From Planctomycetota bacterium (GTDB lineage: Bacteria > Planctomycetota > Planctomycetia > Pirellulales > Pirellulaceae): a stretch of DNA of 46,053 nucleotides. The notes below the pieces were generated by a model. The model was not told the origin of the DNA, ran no database searches, and worked only from the letters and a program-made list of their open reading frames with translations. Made by a program: the position numbers and the translations under genes. Positions 36,070 through 44,208 of the stretch are shown piece after piece. Positions within the stretch are counted from its first letter, which is position 1, and each line of letters opens with the position of its first letter. Where the stretch lies: positions 1 to 46,053 of the forward strand of contig JAJDEH010000286.1 in NCBI GenBank assembly GCA_029259935.1, in the 5' to 3' direction.

Positions 36070-38226
36070 ATGCGGTCAACGAGATTCACGTCAGCGATCG
36101 TGCTGTTGCTCGCGATCAGCGTTTGCGGACGGGCGGAATCTGAAGAAATCAACGACGCCGACCGGTTGTTCAGGGCTGCCAAGTGGAATCAGGCGCGAGC
36201 TGCCTACGAAACGTTGCTGCCCAACTTGTCCGGGAACGATGCCGCGCGAGCGCTTCGGCAAATCGGCTATACATGGCAAATAGTACACCAGCACGAAAAG
36301 GCGGTGCCCTTCTTTCATCGTGTATTGGCAATGGAAGGCCTTGATGCCGAACATGTGTCCGGCGCTTGGTTGCGGCTCGGCTATTCATTGCGGTTTCTCA
36401 AGAAGGGCGAACAGGGAATCGCCGCGCTCGAAAAAGCGGCGGCGATCGAAGGCGCACCGGCGGCGCACGTTGCCGAGGCCTTGTTATTCGCGGCTTGGGA
36501 GCACAACACCCGCAATGAACGAGCATCGGCGCTGGACAAGCTCCGGCGCATCGCATCGATCGAAGACGTGCATGCCAACTACATTGCCACGGCGCAGTTG
36601 AGCATCGGGCAGATTCTGCAAGGTCAAAAACGTTATGAAGATGCGATCGCCGAGCTGCGCAAAGTCGCGTCGCTTAGTCCCGTCGCGGCTTCCAACCGAT
36701 CGCGAGCCCGCGTGTACATTCTGGAGTGCGAGGCCTTGCTCGCCGGTGACTCGCCGTTTCACATCAAGCCGTATGTCTCCAAGGTCACCACGACCACCGC
36801 CAAACTGTTCTGGGTTTCGCAGGGGGAAATTCCAGCGAGCAAAGTCGTTGTCAGCCGCGGCGATTCGCAACGGAGTGTTGACCTGGAAACCGCCGCTTTG
36901 CCGAACACGATTTGTCACCTGCACTCGGCAGCGCTGGGCGAACTGGAGCCAAACGCCAGATACACCTATCAGGTCGACTGTGCCGGCCAGCAGATCAGTG
37001 GCTCATTCAAGACCGCTCCTCAAATCGACACGCCGTTCTCGTTCTGCCTAATCGGAGATACGCAAAGTTACCACGAGGGCTTGCAACCGCTGTTGGACGC
37101 CATGGCCGAAGAGCGGACCGATTTCGTGCTGCATGTCGGCGATATCACGGATCGCGGCGAACTATGGGGCGAATGGGAGGCGAGTTTTTTTGATCCTGGC
37201 CGGAGCTATCTGAAACGCCAGGTATTCTGGCCCGTGTATGGAAATCATGACGGCGGCCCATACTTTCCGAGGCTGTTTGAAATGCAGAAGCAACTTTGGT
37301 ACAGCTTTGATTGGGGAGACGCTCATTTCATCGTGCTGGACAGCTACGGAGCCGGATCGGGCGGACGTGGGCGTCAGGCACAACTGGCTTGGCTTGCCAA
37401 GGACCTAGAATCCAACGACAAGCGTTGGACTTTTGTTGCCCTGCACGTGCCGATGGTCGCCACGCGGAGAAGATTGAAATGGTTCGGCGAGGACGACTTT
37501 TTACCGCTGCTGGAAAAGCATGAAGTCGACGTCGTGTTCTCGGGCCACCATCCACACTATCGGCGCTACGACCCCATCGGCACGCGTGGCAAGAAGCCAA
37601 TCCTGCATATCACCAGCGGAGGTGGTGGCGGCCCCGTTGGCGGCTACGCTCCAAGCCCCTTGCTGGCCCAAGGCATCAATGTCAATCACTATTGCAGAAT
37701 CGACATCGACGGAACTCAGCTTCGCTTGACGGCCCATGCAATTAGCGGCGCGGAAATCGACCGATTCGAACTGATCAAAGACAATGACTCTCCCCTGGCG
37801 AAGAGTGCCGTGGAAACGCGGCAGGCGAAGGGTTTAATTTCCCTGTATCAGGAACTTGTAACGGACCACACGCACGAACTGCGTTTAACGAGCAAGTTGC
37901 CGCCGGTCGCGGGCCAATCCAGCGAATTGATCTTGGACCTATCGAAACTTCCAGGCGGACCGCTCGACCCCGCACTTTTCGCGGAAGACGACATACTTGC
38001 CGTCGAATCCACGAAGGACAGTGCTTGGATCATTCCGTCACAGACAATGCGACTGCGAGATGGCGTCGGCGTATTTCGCGCCACGGCCCCAAAATCGACC
38101 GCCACTCAGGGCACGTCAATTAGCCCCGCCGCAAAGCTGCGGTTGCAACTCAAAAAAGGTGAACGAACTTTTGAGCCATTTGAAACGCGTGCTCGATTGC
38201 TTTTAGATCTAGAAACGCCGAAATGA
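36070..38226 (+). CDS. TPR protein with purple-acid-phosphatase-like metallophosphatase domain
   Basis: A 718-residue exported protein from the ATG at 36070 (GGAG 8 nt upstream; the frame is open to 35998). The signal peptide is about residues 1-22. Residues about 28-215 are TPR-like helical repeats (AALEKAAAIEGAPAAHVAEA and similar). A fibronectin-like purple-acid-phosphatase N-domain follows at about 230-320. The calcineurin-like domain has Asp330 in GDTQ, Asp358 in VGDITDRG, GNHD at 391-394, LHVPM, and the metal-binding GHHPHY. The C-terminal 130 residues are unassigned. It is probably a periplasmic phosphoesterase; the TPR part suggests a protein partner. Confidence 0.87.
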   Translation: MRSTRFTSAIVLLLAISVCGRAESEEINDADRLFRAAKWNQARAAYETLLPNLSGNDAARALRQIGYTWQIVHQHEKAVPFFHRVLAMEGLDAEHVSGAWLRLGYSLRFLKKGEQGIAALEKAAAIEGAPAAHVAEALLFAAWEHNTRNERASALDKLRRIASIEDVHANYIATAQLSIGQILQGQKRYEDAIAELRKVASLSPVAASNRSRARVYILECEALLAGDSPFHIKPYVSKVTTTTAKLFWVSQGEIPASKVVVSRGDSQRSVDLETAALPNTICHLHSAALGELEPNARYTYQVDCAGQQISGSFKTAPQIDTPFSFCLIGDTQSYHEGLQPLLDAMAEERTDFVLHVGDITDRGELWGEWEASFFDPGRSYLKRQVFWPVYGNHDGGPYFPRLFEMQKQLWYSFDWGDAHFIVLDSYGAGSGGRGRQAQLAWLAKDLESNDKRWTFVALHVPMVATRRRLKWFGEDDFLPLLEKHEVDVVFSGHHPHYRRYDPIGTRGKKPILHITSGGGGGPVGGYAPSPLLAQGINVNHYCRIDIDGTQLRLTAHAISGAEIDRFELIKDNDSPLAKSAVETRQAKGLISLYQELVTDHTHELRLTSKLPPVAGQSSELILDLSKLPGGPLDPALFAEDDILAVESTKDSAWIIPSQTMRLRDGVGVFRATAPKSTATQGTSISPAAKLRLQLKKGERTFEPFETRARLLLDLETPK

Positions 38227-38282
38227 ATTGTCTCGCCGACCTCAACGTTTGAGTGTCTTGCGCCGAAGCCAACCGGCCTCGA

Positions 38283-39455
38283 TTACTTCGCGTCCATCAG
38301 CTTGTAGAGGACGAAGGGGGCGACGTCCATGGACGGCCGGAAGCCTGACGGCCCGCGACCGCCCTGGTAGGTAATTTTTCCGGCCGCGTCGATAATGTAA
38401 AGCCGGTCCGGCTCGCCACGATAGGCCTTGTTCACATGGTCATCCATCGTGTCCACCAGAACTGGCACCGACAGTTCGACCTGCTCGGCGAACTGGCTGG
38501 CCACCCGTCGCCGCTCCTCCAGCGTCTTGTGCTGCGCTACATCCTTGAATTCGCGAGCATATTCTTCCAGCGGGTGCCGCTCGCGGGTATAGATGGTGTA
38601 GAAGTGCGCCTGGTCTTTGTAGGTCTCGTAGAGCTTCTCGATCGAACCGACCGAGCGGACAAACGGCGGTCACGTACAACTGCCGAAGATCAACACCACC
38701 GGCTTGCCCCTCAGTTCCGAGAGCTTCACCGTGGTCTCGCCTTGCGTGTCCTGAAGAGTGAAGTCGGGGGCTGCGTCTCCCGCCCGTACTTCGCGGGGCC
38801 TCCTGGATCGCTGCTTCGGTCGCGTGGATTCCTGAGTCGGAGCGGGCAATTCCGCAAAGGTTCCCTCCGTGTGTTTATAGAGCAGGAACGGAATGGCGGA
38901 GAGCGCCGGCCCGAATCCGTCTAGAGTGTAGTTCGACTTGAGCAGCACGTTACCGTGCGCGTCGATGACGTAGATCCGGTCCGGCCAGCCAGCGTAGAGG
39001 TTGTCGGTTTGGTCGTCCTCGGTATCCATCAGGACCGGAGCCAACAGCCCGACCCGTTTGGCAAATGCGCTAGCCACCTGCCGCCGCTCTTCGAATGTCT
39101 TCGGAGCCGGCGCGTCGTCATCATCTTTCTTGCCGGGGTTTTCGCGAACATAGACCACGTAGACATGGGCCGCATCTTCATAGGCTGTGTACAGCTTGTT
39201 GATCGCGGCGACCGATTCGACGAAACGAGACGAGGTCGAGCTGCCAAAGATCAGTACGACCGGTTTCCCTTTCAATTCGGCAAGCTGAACCGTCTGCGTG
39301 CCGTGCGCGTCCCGCAACGTGAAATCAATAGCCGCGTCACCTGCCTTGAGTTTACCGGCGCGGCGCTGTTGGGCTTCTACGGAGATAGGCACGGTCATGA
39401 GGATCAGCAGAAACAGAAGCAAGAGCCGCCGAGTTGGCGTAGCGGGCTGAAACAT
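38283..39455 (-). CDS. Deiodinase-like selenoprotein candidate (in-frame TGA = Sec262)
   Basis: Read through the TGA at 38672-38670, this is a 390-residue exported protein with two tandem thioredoxin-like deiodinase domains. The signal peptide is about 1-28. Domain 1 (about 37-195) has G-S-S-T-S-S at 71-76. Domain 2 (about 225-388) has G258-S-C-T-U262-P-P-F, the deiodinase active-site context, followed by VDTMDDHVNKAYRGEPDRLY and GGRGPSGF, which match the C-terminal half of iodothyronine deiodinases. The frame after TGA is open for 128 codons to a TAA, in the same phase. AGGAG lies 7 nt before the ATG. A SECIS-like hairpin follows the TGA. If the TGA is read as stop, a 261-residue protein ends inside domain 2. 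Selenocysteine insertion is inferred, not shown; the substrate is unknown and need not be an iodothyronine. Confidence 0.85.
38637..38655 (-). promoter_or_regulatory. Candidate bacterial SECIS element
   Basis: On the mRNA an 8-bp stem CUCGGUCG/CGAUCGAG (one G-U pair) carries the apical loop GUU. The loop starts 22 nt after the UGA and its first base is G, matching the published general rules for bacterial SECIS elements (loop about 16-37 nt after UGA, G in the first two loop bases). The loop is at the short end of the usual range. Folding was done by eye. Confidence 0.6.
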
Positions 39456-39530
39456 GGAGCTTCTCCTGTGTACAAGCGTCGTGGAAACCTGAATCGCCGG
39501 AACTTCTTACAGGCTGTCGGAATGCGAATA

Positions 39531-39629
39531 GTAGGCCGGACCAAGGAGCAAAGCGACGACGTTCCGGCTTCTGCGATTTCAAGGTAAACGGCGAAATGCC
39601 GGAGCAGCGCTTCGCTCGATCCGGCCTAC
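39531..39629. repeat. REP-like imperfect palindrome
   Basis: The ends GTAGGCCGGA (39531-39540) and TCCGGCCTAC (39620-39629) are perfect inverted repeats. The interior (AAAGCGACGACGTTCCGGC and TGCCGGAGCAGCGCTTCGC) is partly symmetric. It fills the gap between the DUF3500 and deiodinase-like genes. A line with partial similarity to the MITE end (GTTTTTCAACGGATGCTA, 39642-39659) runs into the DUF3500 stop codon. Confidence 0.65.
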
Positions 39630-39656
39630 ACTTCACAACTGGTTTTTCAACGGATG

Positions 39657-40724
39657 CTATACCTGGCTGGTGATGTTTACATAGCAGTGGACATGAGGCA
39701 GCACTCGGTAATTCCAGATGAATCCGGGACCTTCCAACCGCCAAAAGTGCCAACGCACGTTCTCTTCCGTGCTGCTGCGATCTTTGTAGAACGCCAGGTG
39801 GATCTTCTCCATCCCGCCACCTGCTTTAACGATCTCCATGACTTCATCGGTGTCTTCCTTCCGGAAGGGATTCAGCAAGGTGCGCATCACCGATTCGACC
39901 AATCCTTGTTGATCCTTGGCCAATTCCGCATAGGCAATGCCCGGTTGGGGTGCGCCGGGCTCAGGGAATCGAATGCCCCGTTCGCGATCGCCGGGACTGC
40001 CGGCAGCGATGGCCTTCTCTTGTTGCTTCGCGTCTAATGCGTCGAAGACAGCTTGCACTTGTTTAGTCTGGTAATGGTAGACGTTCCTGTCGGTATATCC
40101 GTTGGGCGAATGTCCATAGTAAATCGGGCCTCCGAATGCCGCGCCCGGTTCGCTGTTACCGTCGCAACGGAGCGTGAGATGATGGCCGCTGAATACCCAG
40201 GCAAACTTCTTGTCGTCGCTCGGCTCGCCAAAGATAACGCAGCCCGTATTGTCGAATGATTTGCTGCCGTCCCATCTTCCATGGCGCGTGATCCGTTCCC
40301 AGGCTTCGTTGCCGGAGAGGATGGATTGCACGATGCGCTTCACCAAATCCTGTTGCGATTGGGTGCAGTGTTCGTGTAGCCGCTTGTTGAGAATGGCACT
40401 GTTATAGGTGCCCAGGCGAGACAGCTTGCCGTTGCCCCGCGCGTGGTCCCATGGCAGCACAAGTTCTTTCTTTTGCTCGGGCGTGAACGACGCGTGAAGC
40501 TCGCGAATCAACCCTTCAGCCGGTTTCTTCGTCGGCTTGCTGGCCGCTGCCGGGGCATCCTCCGCCTTGCTCACGCTGGGCGTCACGGTGTTGATGGTGG
40601 CCGTGCCGATCGTGGCCAAAGCCGCGGCACCGCCGACCTTGAGGAACTCACGCCGTCGCAGTTCCAGTGCTTCCACATCGTCAAACGACTCGCATTCCGG
40701 ACATTGAGTTTCTTTCAGGCACAT
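39657..40724 (-). CDS. DUF3500 protein with Tat-like signal
   Basis: A 355-residue protein. The N-terminus has a short Cys pair (CPEC), then a twin-arginine-like signal (LRRREFLKVGGAAALA), so it is probably exported folded. The mature part matches DUF3500: LVLPWDHARGNGKLSRLGTY, WVFSGHHLTLRC, GGPIYYGHSP, and a His-rich C-terminus WRLEGPGFIWNYRVLPHVHC. Several conserved His and Trp suggest a metal or cofactor site (inference). GAGGAG lies 6 nt before the ATG. It sits between a MarR regulator (51 bp upstream) and the deiodinase-like gene, all on the same strand. Confidence 0.85.
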   Translation of the reverse strand: MCLKETQCPECESFDDVEALELRRREFLKVGGAAALATIGTATINTVTPSVSKAEDAPAAASKPTKKPAEGLIRELHASFTPEQKKELVLPWDHARGNGKLSRLGTYNSAILNKRLHEHCTQSQQDLVKRIVQSILSGNEAWERITRHGRWDGSKSFDNTGCVIFGEPSDDKKFAWVFSGHHLTLRCDGNSEPGAAFGGPIYYGHSPNGYTDRNVYHYQTKQVQAVFDALDAKQQEKAIAAGSPGDRERGIRFPEPGAPQPGIAYAELAKDQQGLVESVMRTLLNPFRKEDTDEVMEIVKAGGGMEKIHLAFYKDRSSTEENVRWHFWRLEGPGFIWNYRVLPHVHCYVNITSQV

Positions 40725-40775
40725 GGCAGTCTCCTCGGTAGGATGGGCGGTAAAGGCGGGAGTCTCTATTGTTAG

Positions 40776-41252
40776 TCACACGGACGTTGGAGTTTGTTTT
40801 TCACTTCGTGGGTCCTTCGTTCTCCAATTGACCGGAAGTGCCACGCAAATACGGTCCAGGCACTTGACGACGGTTGCCAGTTCTCGTTCACTGAGCAAAT
40901 TCTCCATGTTCGTCGGATCGCCCACGTGGCCGATACGCTTGAGTCGCTGCTGTTGCCGGCGGCCCTCGGACGTGAGGAAGACGCGCCGCGCACGCCCGTC
41001 ATTAGGACAGGGCTCGCGGCGAATCCACTGGCGATCCTCCAGCAACACCAACATCTGCCGAATCGTACTCGGATCCGAGAACGCGCGTTCGCCCAACTCA
41101 AGTTGCGTCAGCCCGTCCTCTTCCGCCAGCAGCGTCAACACCACGACTTGGTCGATCGTCGCTTCGCTCTCGGTCAGGTGCTGTTGAGCGCTGCGGCGAA
41201 TCGAAAAATAGGCCTCGCGCAACCGCATGGCAAGCGTTTCACGAAAACTCAT
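40776..41252 (-). CDS. MarR-family transcriptional regulator
   Basis: A 158-residue winged-helix regulator. The DNA-binding core is about residues 48-100: LTQLELGERAFSDPSTIRQM as the helix-turn-helix, then LLEDRQWIRREPCPNDGRAR with the wing Asp-x-Arg (D-G-R-A-R) of MarR proteins. It is the first gene of the apparent operon with DUF3500 and the deiodinase-like protein, and probably represses it. AGGA lies 8-9 nt before the ATG at 41252. MarR proteins often respond to phenolic or oxidising ligands; the ligand here is unknown. Confidence 0.92.
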   Translation of the reverse strand: MSFRETLAMRLREAYFSIRRSAQQHLTESEATIDQVVVLTLLAEEDGLTQLELGERAFSDPSTIRQMLVLLEDRQWIRREPCPNDGRARRVFLTSEGRRQQQRLKRIGHVGDPTNMENLLSERELATVVKCLDRICVALPVNWRTKDPRSEKQTPTSV

Positions 41253-41300
41253 CGCGGGTATCCTTCGAATTTCACGCTGGCAGGTTGGCGAACTAAATGA

Positions 41301-41343
41301 TGCGTATACGCACTAATATAATCCGGCGTGCCCGTACAAGCAA
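41301..41343 (-). promoter_or_regulatory. Promoter and palindromic operator of the marR operon
   Basis: Minus-strand -35 TTGCTT (41343-41338), 17-bp spacer, -10 TATATT (41320-41315). A perfect 12-bp palindrome TGCGTATACGCA (41301-41312) starts two bases after the -10 and covers the expected transcription start. This is a good position for MarR autorepression. The leader is about 55 nt. Confidence 0.65.
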
Positions 41344-41504
41344 GCGTCAGCCTTCCATGTGCTGAATGGGACGATTAGGCGGAGTAGGTTTCAGCAGGTT
41401 TTTGCCGCACTCGCCGGGATGCTAGCTTGCAGATCGATAGCTTCCTCGTAGAATTGGCAGAGTCGCCCGCTCAACTTTTTGGCAAGGAATTAGGAGGCCT
41501 CTGC

Positions 41505-42983
41505 ATGCGCGTATCGAACCCCCTGGACCTGTTGGCGTTTAATCTCAAGTTGCTGGGCAACCGCAGCAAGAAGAATGTCGTTATCAGCGCCGGAAAATCC
41601 GACAACAAAGAACGCATGCTGCCCGCCCTCCAGCAGCTTGAGCAACTCAATGTCGCCATCCATGCCACGCCCGGAACCAGCCGTTTCTTGAACCAGCGGG
41701 ATGTCTCCAACACCGAGATTCACAAGATCGCCGAAGGGCGCGAGCCGAACATCTTTTCGTTTCTCAAGGAGAAGCAAGTTGATTTGGTGATCAACATCTT
41801 GACCGGAGACCACGACTACGACGAGAAGACCGACGTCAACCTGATTCGCACGCTGTCCATCGAAAACGGCATTCCATTAATCACCGACGTGGACGTGGCC
41901 ATTCAGACCATCGAGCAAATCGTACTCGACCACGAGCGAGGCCGCTTTCAATACCGGTTGGCGGACGAATCCGAGCCTTGGAATTTAGAACTGAACTTTC
42001 TCGAATTTGTCAGCCAGTACGGCGGCTTCGCCTGCCATCACGCGCATTTCGACAAGGCTTATCTGATTTCCATGGAGAACTTGCGACTGGGCCAGGTCGA
42101 TATGCAAAAGAAGTGGGAGCTGTACAAGTTTCTCAAAGAGAACTATACCCATGGCGATTTGGTGGAACGGATTTCGCGCGGCGTGCAAAAGATGATCGAC
42201 CAGGGTGTTACCTATTGCCGTTCGATGGTCGACGCCGACAGCACCGTCAAGCTGCTGCCGATCAAGGCGGCCCTGGAAGTGAAACGCATCTACCAGGATC
42301 GAATCAACTTCGAAGTCGGCATTCAGCCGCTGCAAGGCGTGGTCGACAAAGAGTCGCTGCGGTATGTCGAGGAAGCCTGCGAGATGGCCGACTTCATTGG
42401 TGGGTTGCCGTCGCGCGACCGGCCCACGCCGGAAAAGCACCTGGACGTCATCATGCGCATTGCCAAAAGCCAAGGCAAAATGCTCGACGTGCATGTCGAC
42501 CAAGAGAACAACCCGCTGGAAAGCGAAACGGAATTGCTGGCCCGCAAGACCATCGAACACGGCTTGGAGGGGCAGGTATTCGCCGTGCATGCGATTTCGC
42601 TCTCGTCTAAACCGCCGTCCGAACAAGATCGCGTGATTTCGTTGCTGAAAGATGCCGGAGTGAGCGTCATCATTTGTCCTTCGGCCGCGCTTAGCATGAA
42701 GCAACTCGAAATGGCGGGACCACTACATAATTCGATCGCTCCATTTGTGAAGCTGACGGAAGCCGAGGTTCCCGTTTACTTGGGCGTCGACAATGTCCAC
42801 GACCTATTCATGCCGTTGGTGGACGGAGACATTTGGTTTGAGTGCCGGCTGCTGATGGAAGCGACAAGAACCTACGATATCGAAAAGGTAGCCCAGGTCG
42901 CTTGTGCCACGATTCCGGGGCGTTCGACCAAGTCGAACGGCAATGCGAGTACGCTTCAAACTTCGTCGAACTCGGCGCTGTAG
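41505..42983 (+). CDS. MGS-like domain fused to an amidohydrolase
   Basis: A 492-residue cytoplasmic protein from the ATG at 41505, which has GGAGG 8 nt upstream; the frame is open to a TTG at 41427. Residues about 22-140 are a methylglyoxal-synthase-like domain as at the end of CarB and PurH (NVVISAGKSDNK, HATPGTSRFL, QVDLVINILTG, GIPLITDVDVAIQTI). Residues about 170-470 are an amidohydrolase of the cytosine deaminase type: H179-A-H181 (metal site), DVHVDQENN, FAVHAISL and YLGVDNVHD. The combination suggests a ligand-regulated deaminase or cyclic amidohydrolase. The substrate is unknown. fhcA lies about 1.9 kb away, but a C1 link is only a possibility. Confidence 0.85.
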   Translation: MRVSNPLDLLAFNLKLLGNRSKKNVVISAGKSDNKERMLPALQQLEQLNVAIHATPGTSRFLNQRDVSNTEIHKIAEGREPNIFSFLKEKQVDLVINILTGDHDYDEKTDVNLIRTLSIENGIPLITDVDVAIQTIEQIVLDHERGRFQYRLADESEPWNLELNFLEFVSQYGGFACHHAHFDKAYLISMENLRLGQVDMQKKWELYKFLKENYTHGDLVERISRGVQKMIDQGVTYCRSMVDADSTVKLLPIKAALEVKRIYQDRINFEVGIQPLQGVVDKESLRYVEEACEMADFIGGLPSRDRPTPEKHLDVIMRIAKSQGKMLDVHVDQENNPLESETELLARKTIEHGLEGQVFAVHAISLSSKPPSEQDRVISLLKDAGVSVIICPSAALSMKQLEMAGPLHNSIAPFVKLTEAEVPVYLGVDNVHDLFMPLVDGDIWFECRLLMEATRTYDIEKVAQVACATIPGRSTKSNGNASTLQTSSNSAL

Positions 42984-43070
42984 TCATGTTGCGACCCGTC
43001 GCAAAATGATCTCAGTACATCACGGCGAGCCCCCAGAGTCCTTTGTTGCGGGTGCTGAGAAAAACCTCGC

Positions 43071-43128
43071 CTAACCCCTCCTTGTAAAGGAGGGGAACCA
43101 GTTCTCCCCCTTGCCAAGGGGGAGTTAG
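43071..43128. terminator. Double hairpin between convergent genes
   Basis: Two 9-bp hairpins, CCCCTCCTT-gta-AAGGAGGGG (43075-43095) and CTCCCCCTT-gcc-AAGGGGGAG (43104-43124), are enclosed by CTAAC (43071-43075) and GTTAG (43124-43128). The whole forms a branched structure between the amidohydrolase and quinone oxidoreductase stops. It may be a bidirectional terminator or a dispersed repeat. Confidence 0.65.
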
Positions 43129-43141
43129 AGGGGGTCTCTGG

Positions 43142-44134
43142 TTACGGTTTTAGGACAATTTTCCCAGCCAGCGTGTCGGCTTTTTCAAGCGTGTTTTGTT
43201 CTTGCAGCCTGTGGGCGGCAGCGGCTTCCGATAGCGGCAGGACTTGGGAAATGTTCGCGCTGAGTTTGCCTTCCGCCATCCAGCGATTGATGTCGTCCGC
43301 ACAAGTCTGCAGTTCGGCGGGCGATGCCTTGAACATCACGAATCCGTGCAAGGAACATTCCTTCACATAGAACGGCCCCACGGGAAAAGCGGGCCGCGCG
43401 TCCCGGCCGGCCATCAAGATGATCCGCCCTCGTTCGGCCATGTAGGTGACGATGGTTTCGAAGTCGGGTTCGCGCTGGGTTTCCCAAAAGACTTGAAATC
43501 CTTTGGGGGCGAAGCGGGCCGCTTCCTCGGCAATGTTCTGCGTTTTGTAGTTGACCACCACGTCGGCTCCCAGATCGCGACAGGCAGCCGCTTTTTCGTC
43601 GCTTCCGCACGTGGCGAAGACCCGTGCCCCGGCCAGCTTGGCAATTTGCACGACAATCGACCCCACCCCGCCGCTGCCGCCTTGCACGAAGATGTTCTCC
43701 CCCGATTTTAACCGGGCTTCGCGGAACAACCCAAGGTGGGCCGTGACTCCCACCAAGGCGATCGCCGCGGCGGCTTCGTCTTCGACATTGGAAGGTGTCG
43801 GATAGAGCCAGCATTCGTCGACAGCGCGGAATTCGGCAAACGTCCCCTGCCGCCCCACCAGACCCTGATTGGTTCCCCACACGCGATCGCCGACCTTAAA
43901 GCGAGACGCGCGCGGGCCAACCGCCGCAACTTGGCCCGCCAAATCACAGCCAATAACAAACGGCATCGGTAAATCCCAATAAGGAGCTCCGTTGCGGATG
44001 TAGGTGTCCACCGGATTGACCGCGACCGCGCCGACCTTCACCAGCACTTCGCTTCCGACCGCGTCGGGCGTCGGCAGTTCGCCGTAAATGATGTTCTCGG
44101 GAGGGCCCGTTTGTTCGATGTAGGCGGCTTTCAT
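43142..44134 (-). CDS. Zinc-independent quinone oxidoreductase (MDR family)
   Basis: A 330-residue medium-chain dehydrogenase of the zeta-crystallin/NADPH:quinone reductase type. It shows the N-terminal GroES-like fold (MKAAYIEQTGPPENI, GCDLAGQVAAVG) and the NADPH motif FVQGGSGGVGSIVVQIAKLAG (about 150-170). The zinc-binding Cys and His set of alcohol dehydrogenases is absent. It reduces quinones or enone-like aldehydes using NADPH in the cytoplasm; the substrate is not known. It lies between a convergent amidohydrolase and a DinB-family gene on the same strand (74 bp away). Confidence 0.92.
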   Translation of the reverse strand: MKAAYIEQTGPPENIIYGELPTPDAVGSEVLVKVGAVAVNPVDTYIRNGAPYWDLPMPFVIGCDLAGQVAAVGPRASRFKVGDRVWGTNQGLVGRQGTFAEFRAVDECWLYPTPSNVEDEAAAAIALVGVTAHLGLFREARLKSGENIFVQGGSGGVGSIVVQIAKLAGARVFATCGSDEKAAACRDLGADVVVNYKTQNIAEEAARFAPKGFQVFWETQREPDFETIVTYMAERGRIILMAGRDARPAFPVGPFYVKECSLHGFVMFKASPAELQTCADDINRWMAEGKLSANISQVLPLSEAAAAHRLQEQNTLEKADTLAGKIVLKP

Positions 44135-44208
44135 GAAATCTTTTTTCAGTGGGTTAGTGCGGACGCTTCATCGGGTCGAAATTTGGATGAATCACGCGGG
44201 CGGCATTC

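Noticed and set aside
38670..38672. TGA as a nonsense mutation making a pseudogene
   Set aside because: The frame stays open and conserved for 128 codons after it, no frameshift is needed, the context is the deiodinase Sec site, and a SECIS-like hairpin follows.
38440..38679. 79-codon frame overlapping the TGA region
   Set aside because: Out of frame with the deiodinase-like gene and of unlikely composition. The conserved frame is the one through the TGA.
43071..43128. CRISPR-like or tRNA-like structure
   Set aside because: There are only two different hairpins and no spacer-repeat pattern. A terminator or dispersed repeat fits better.
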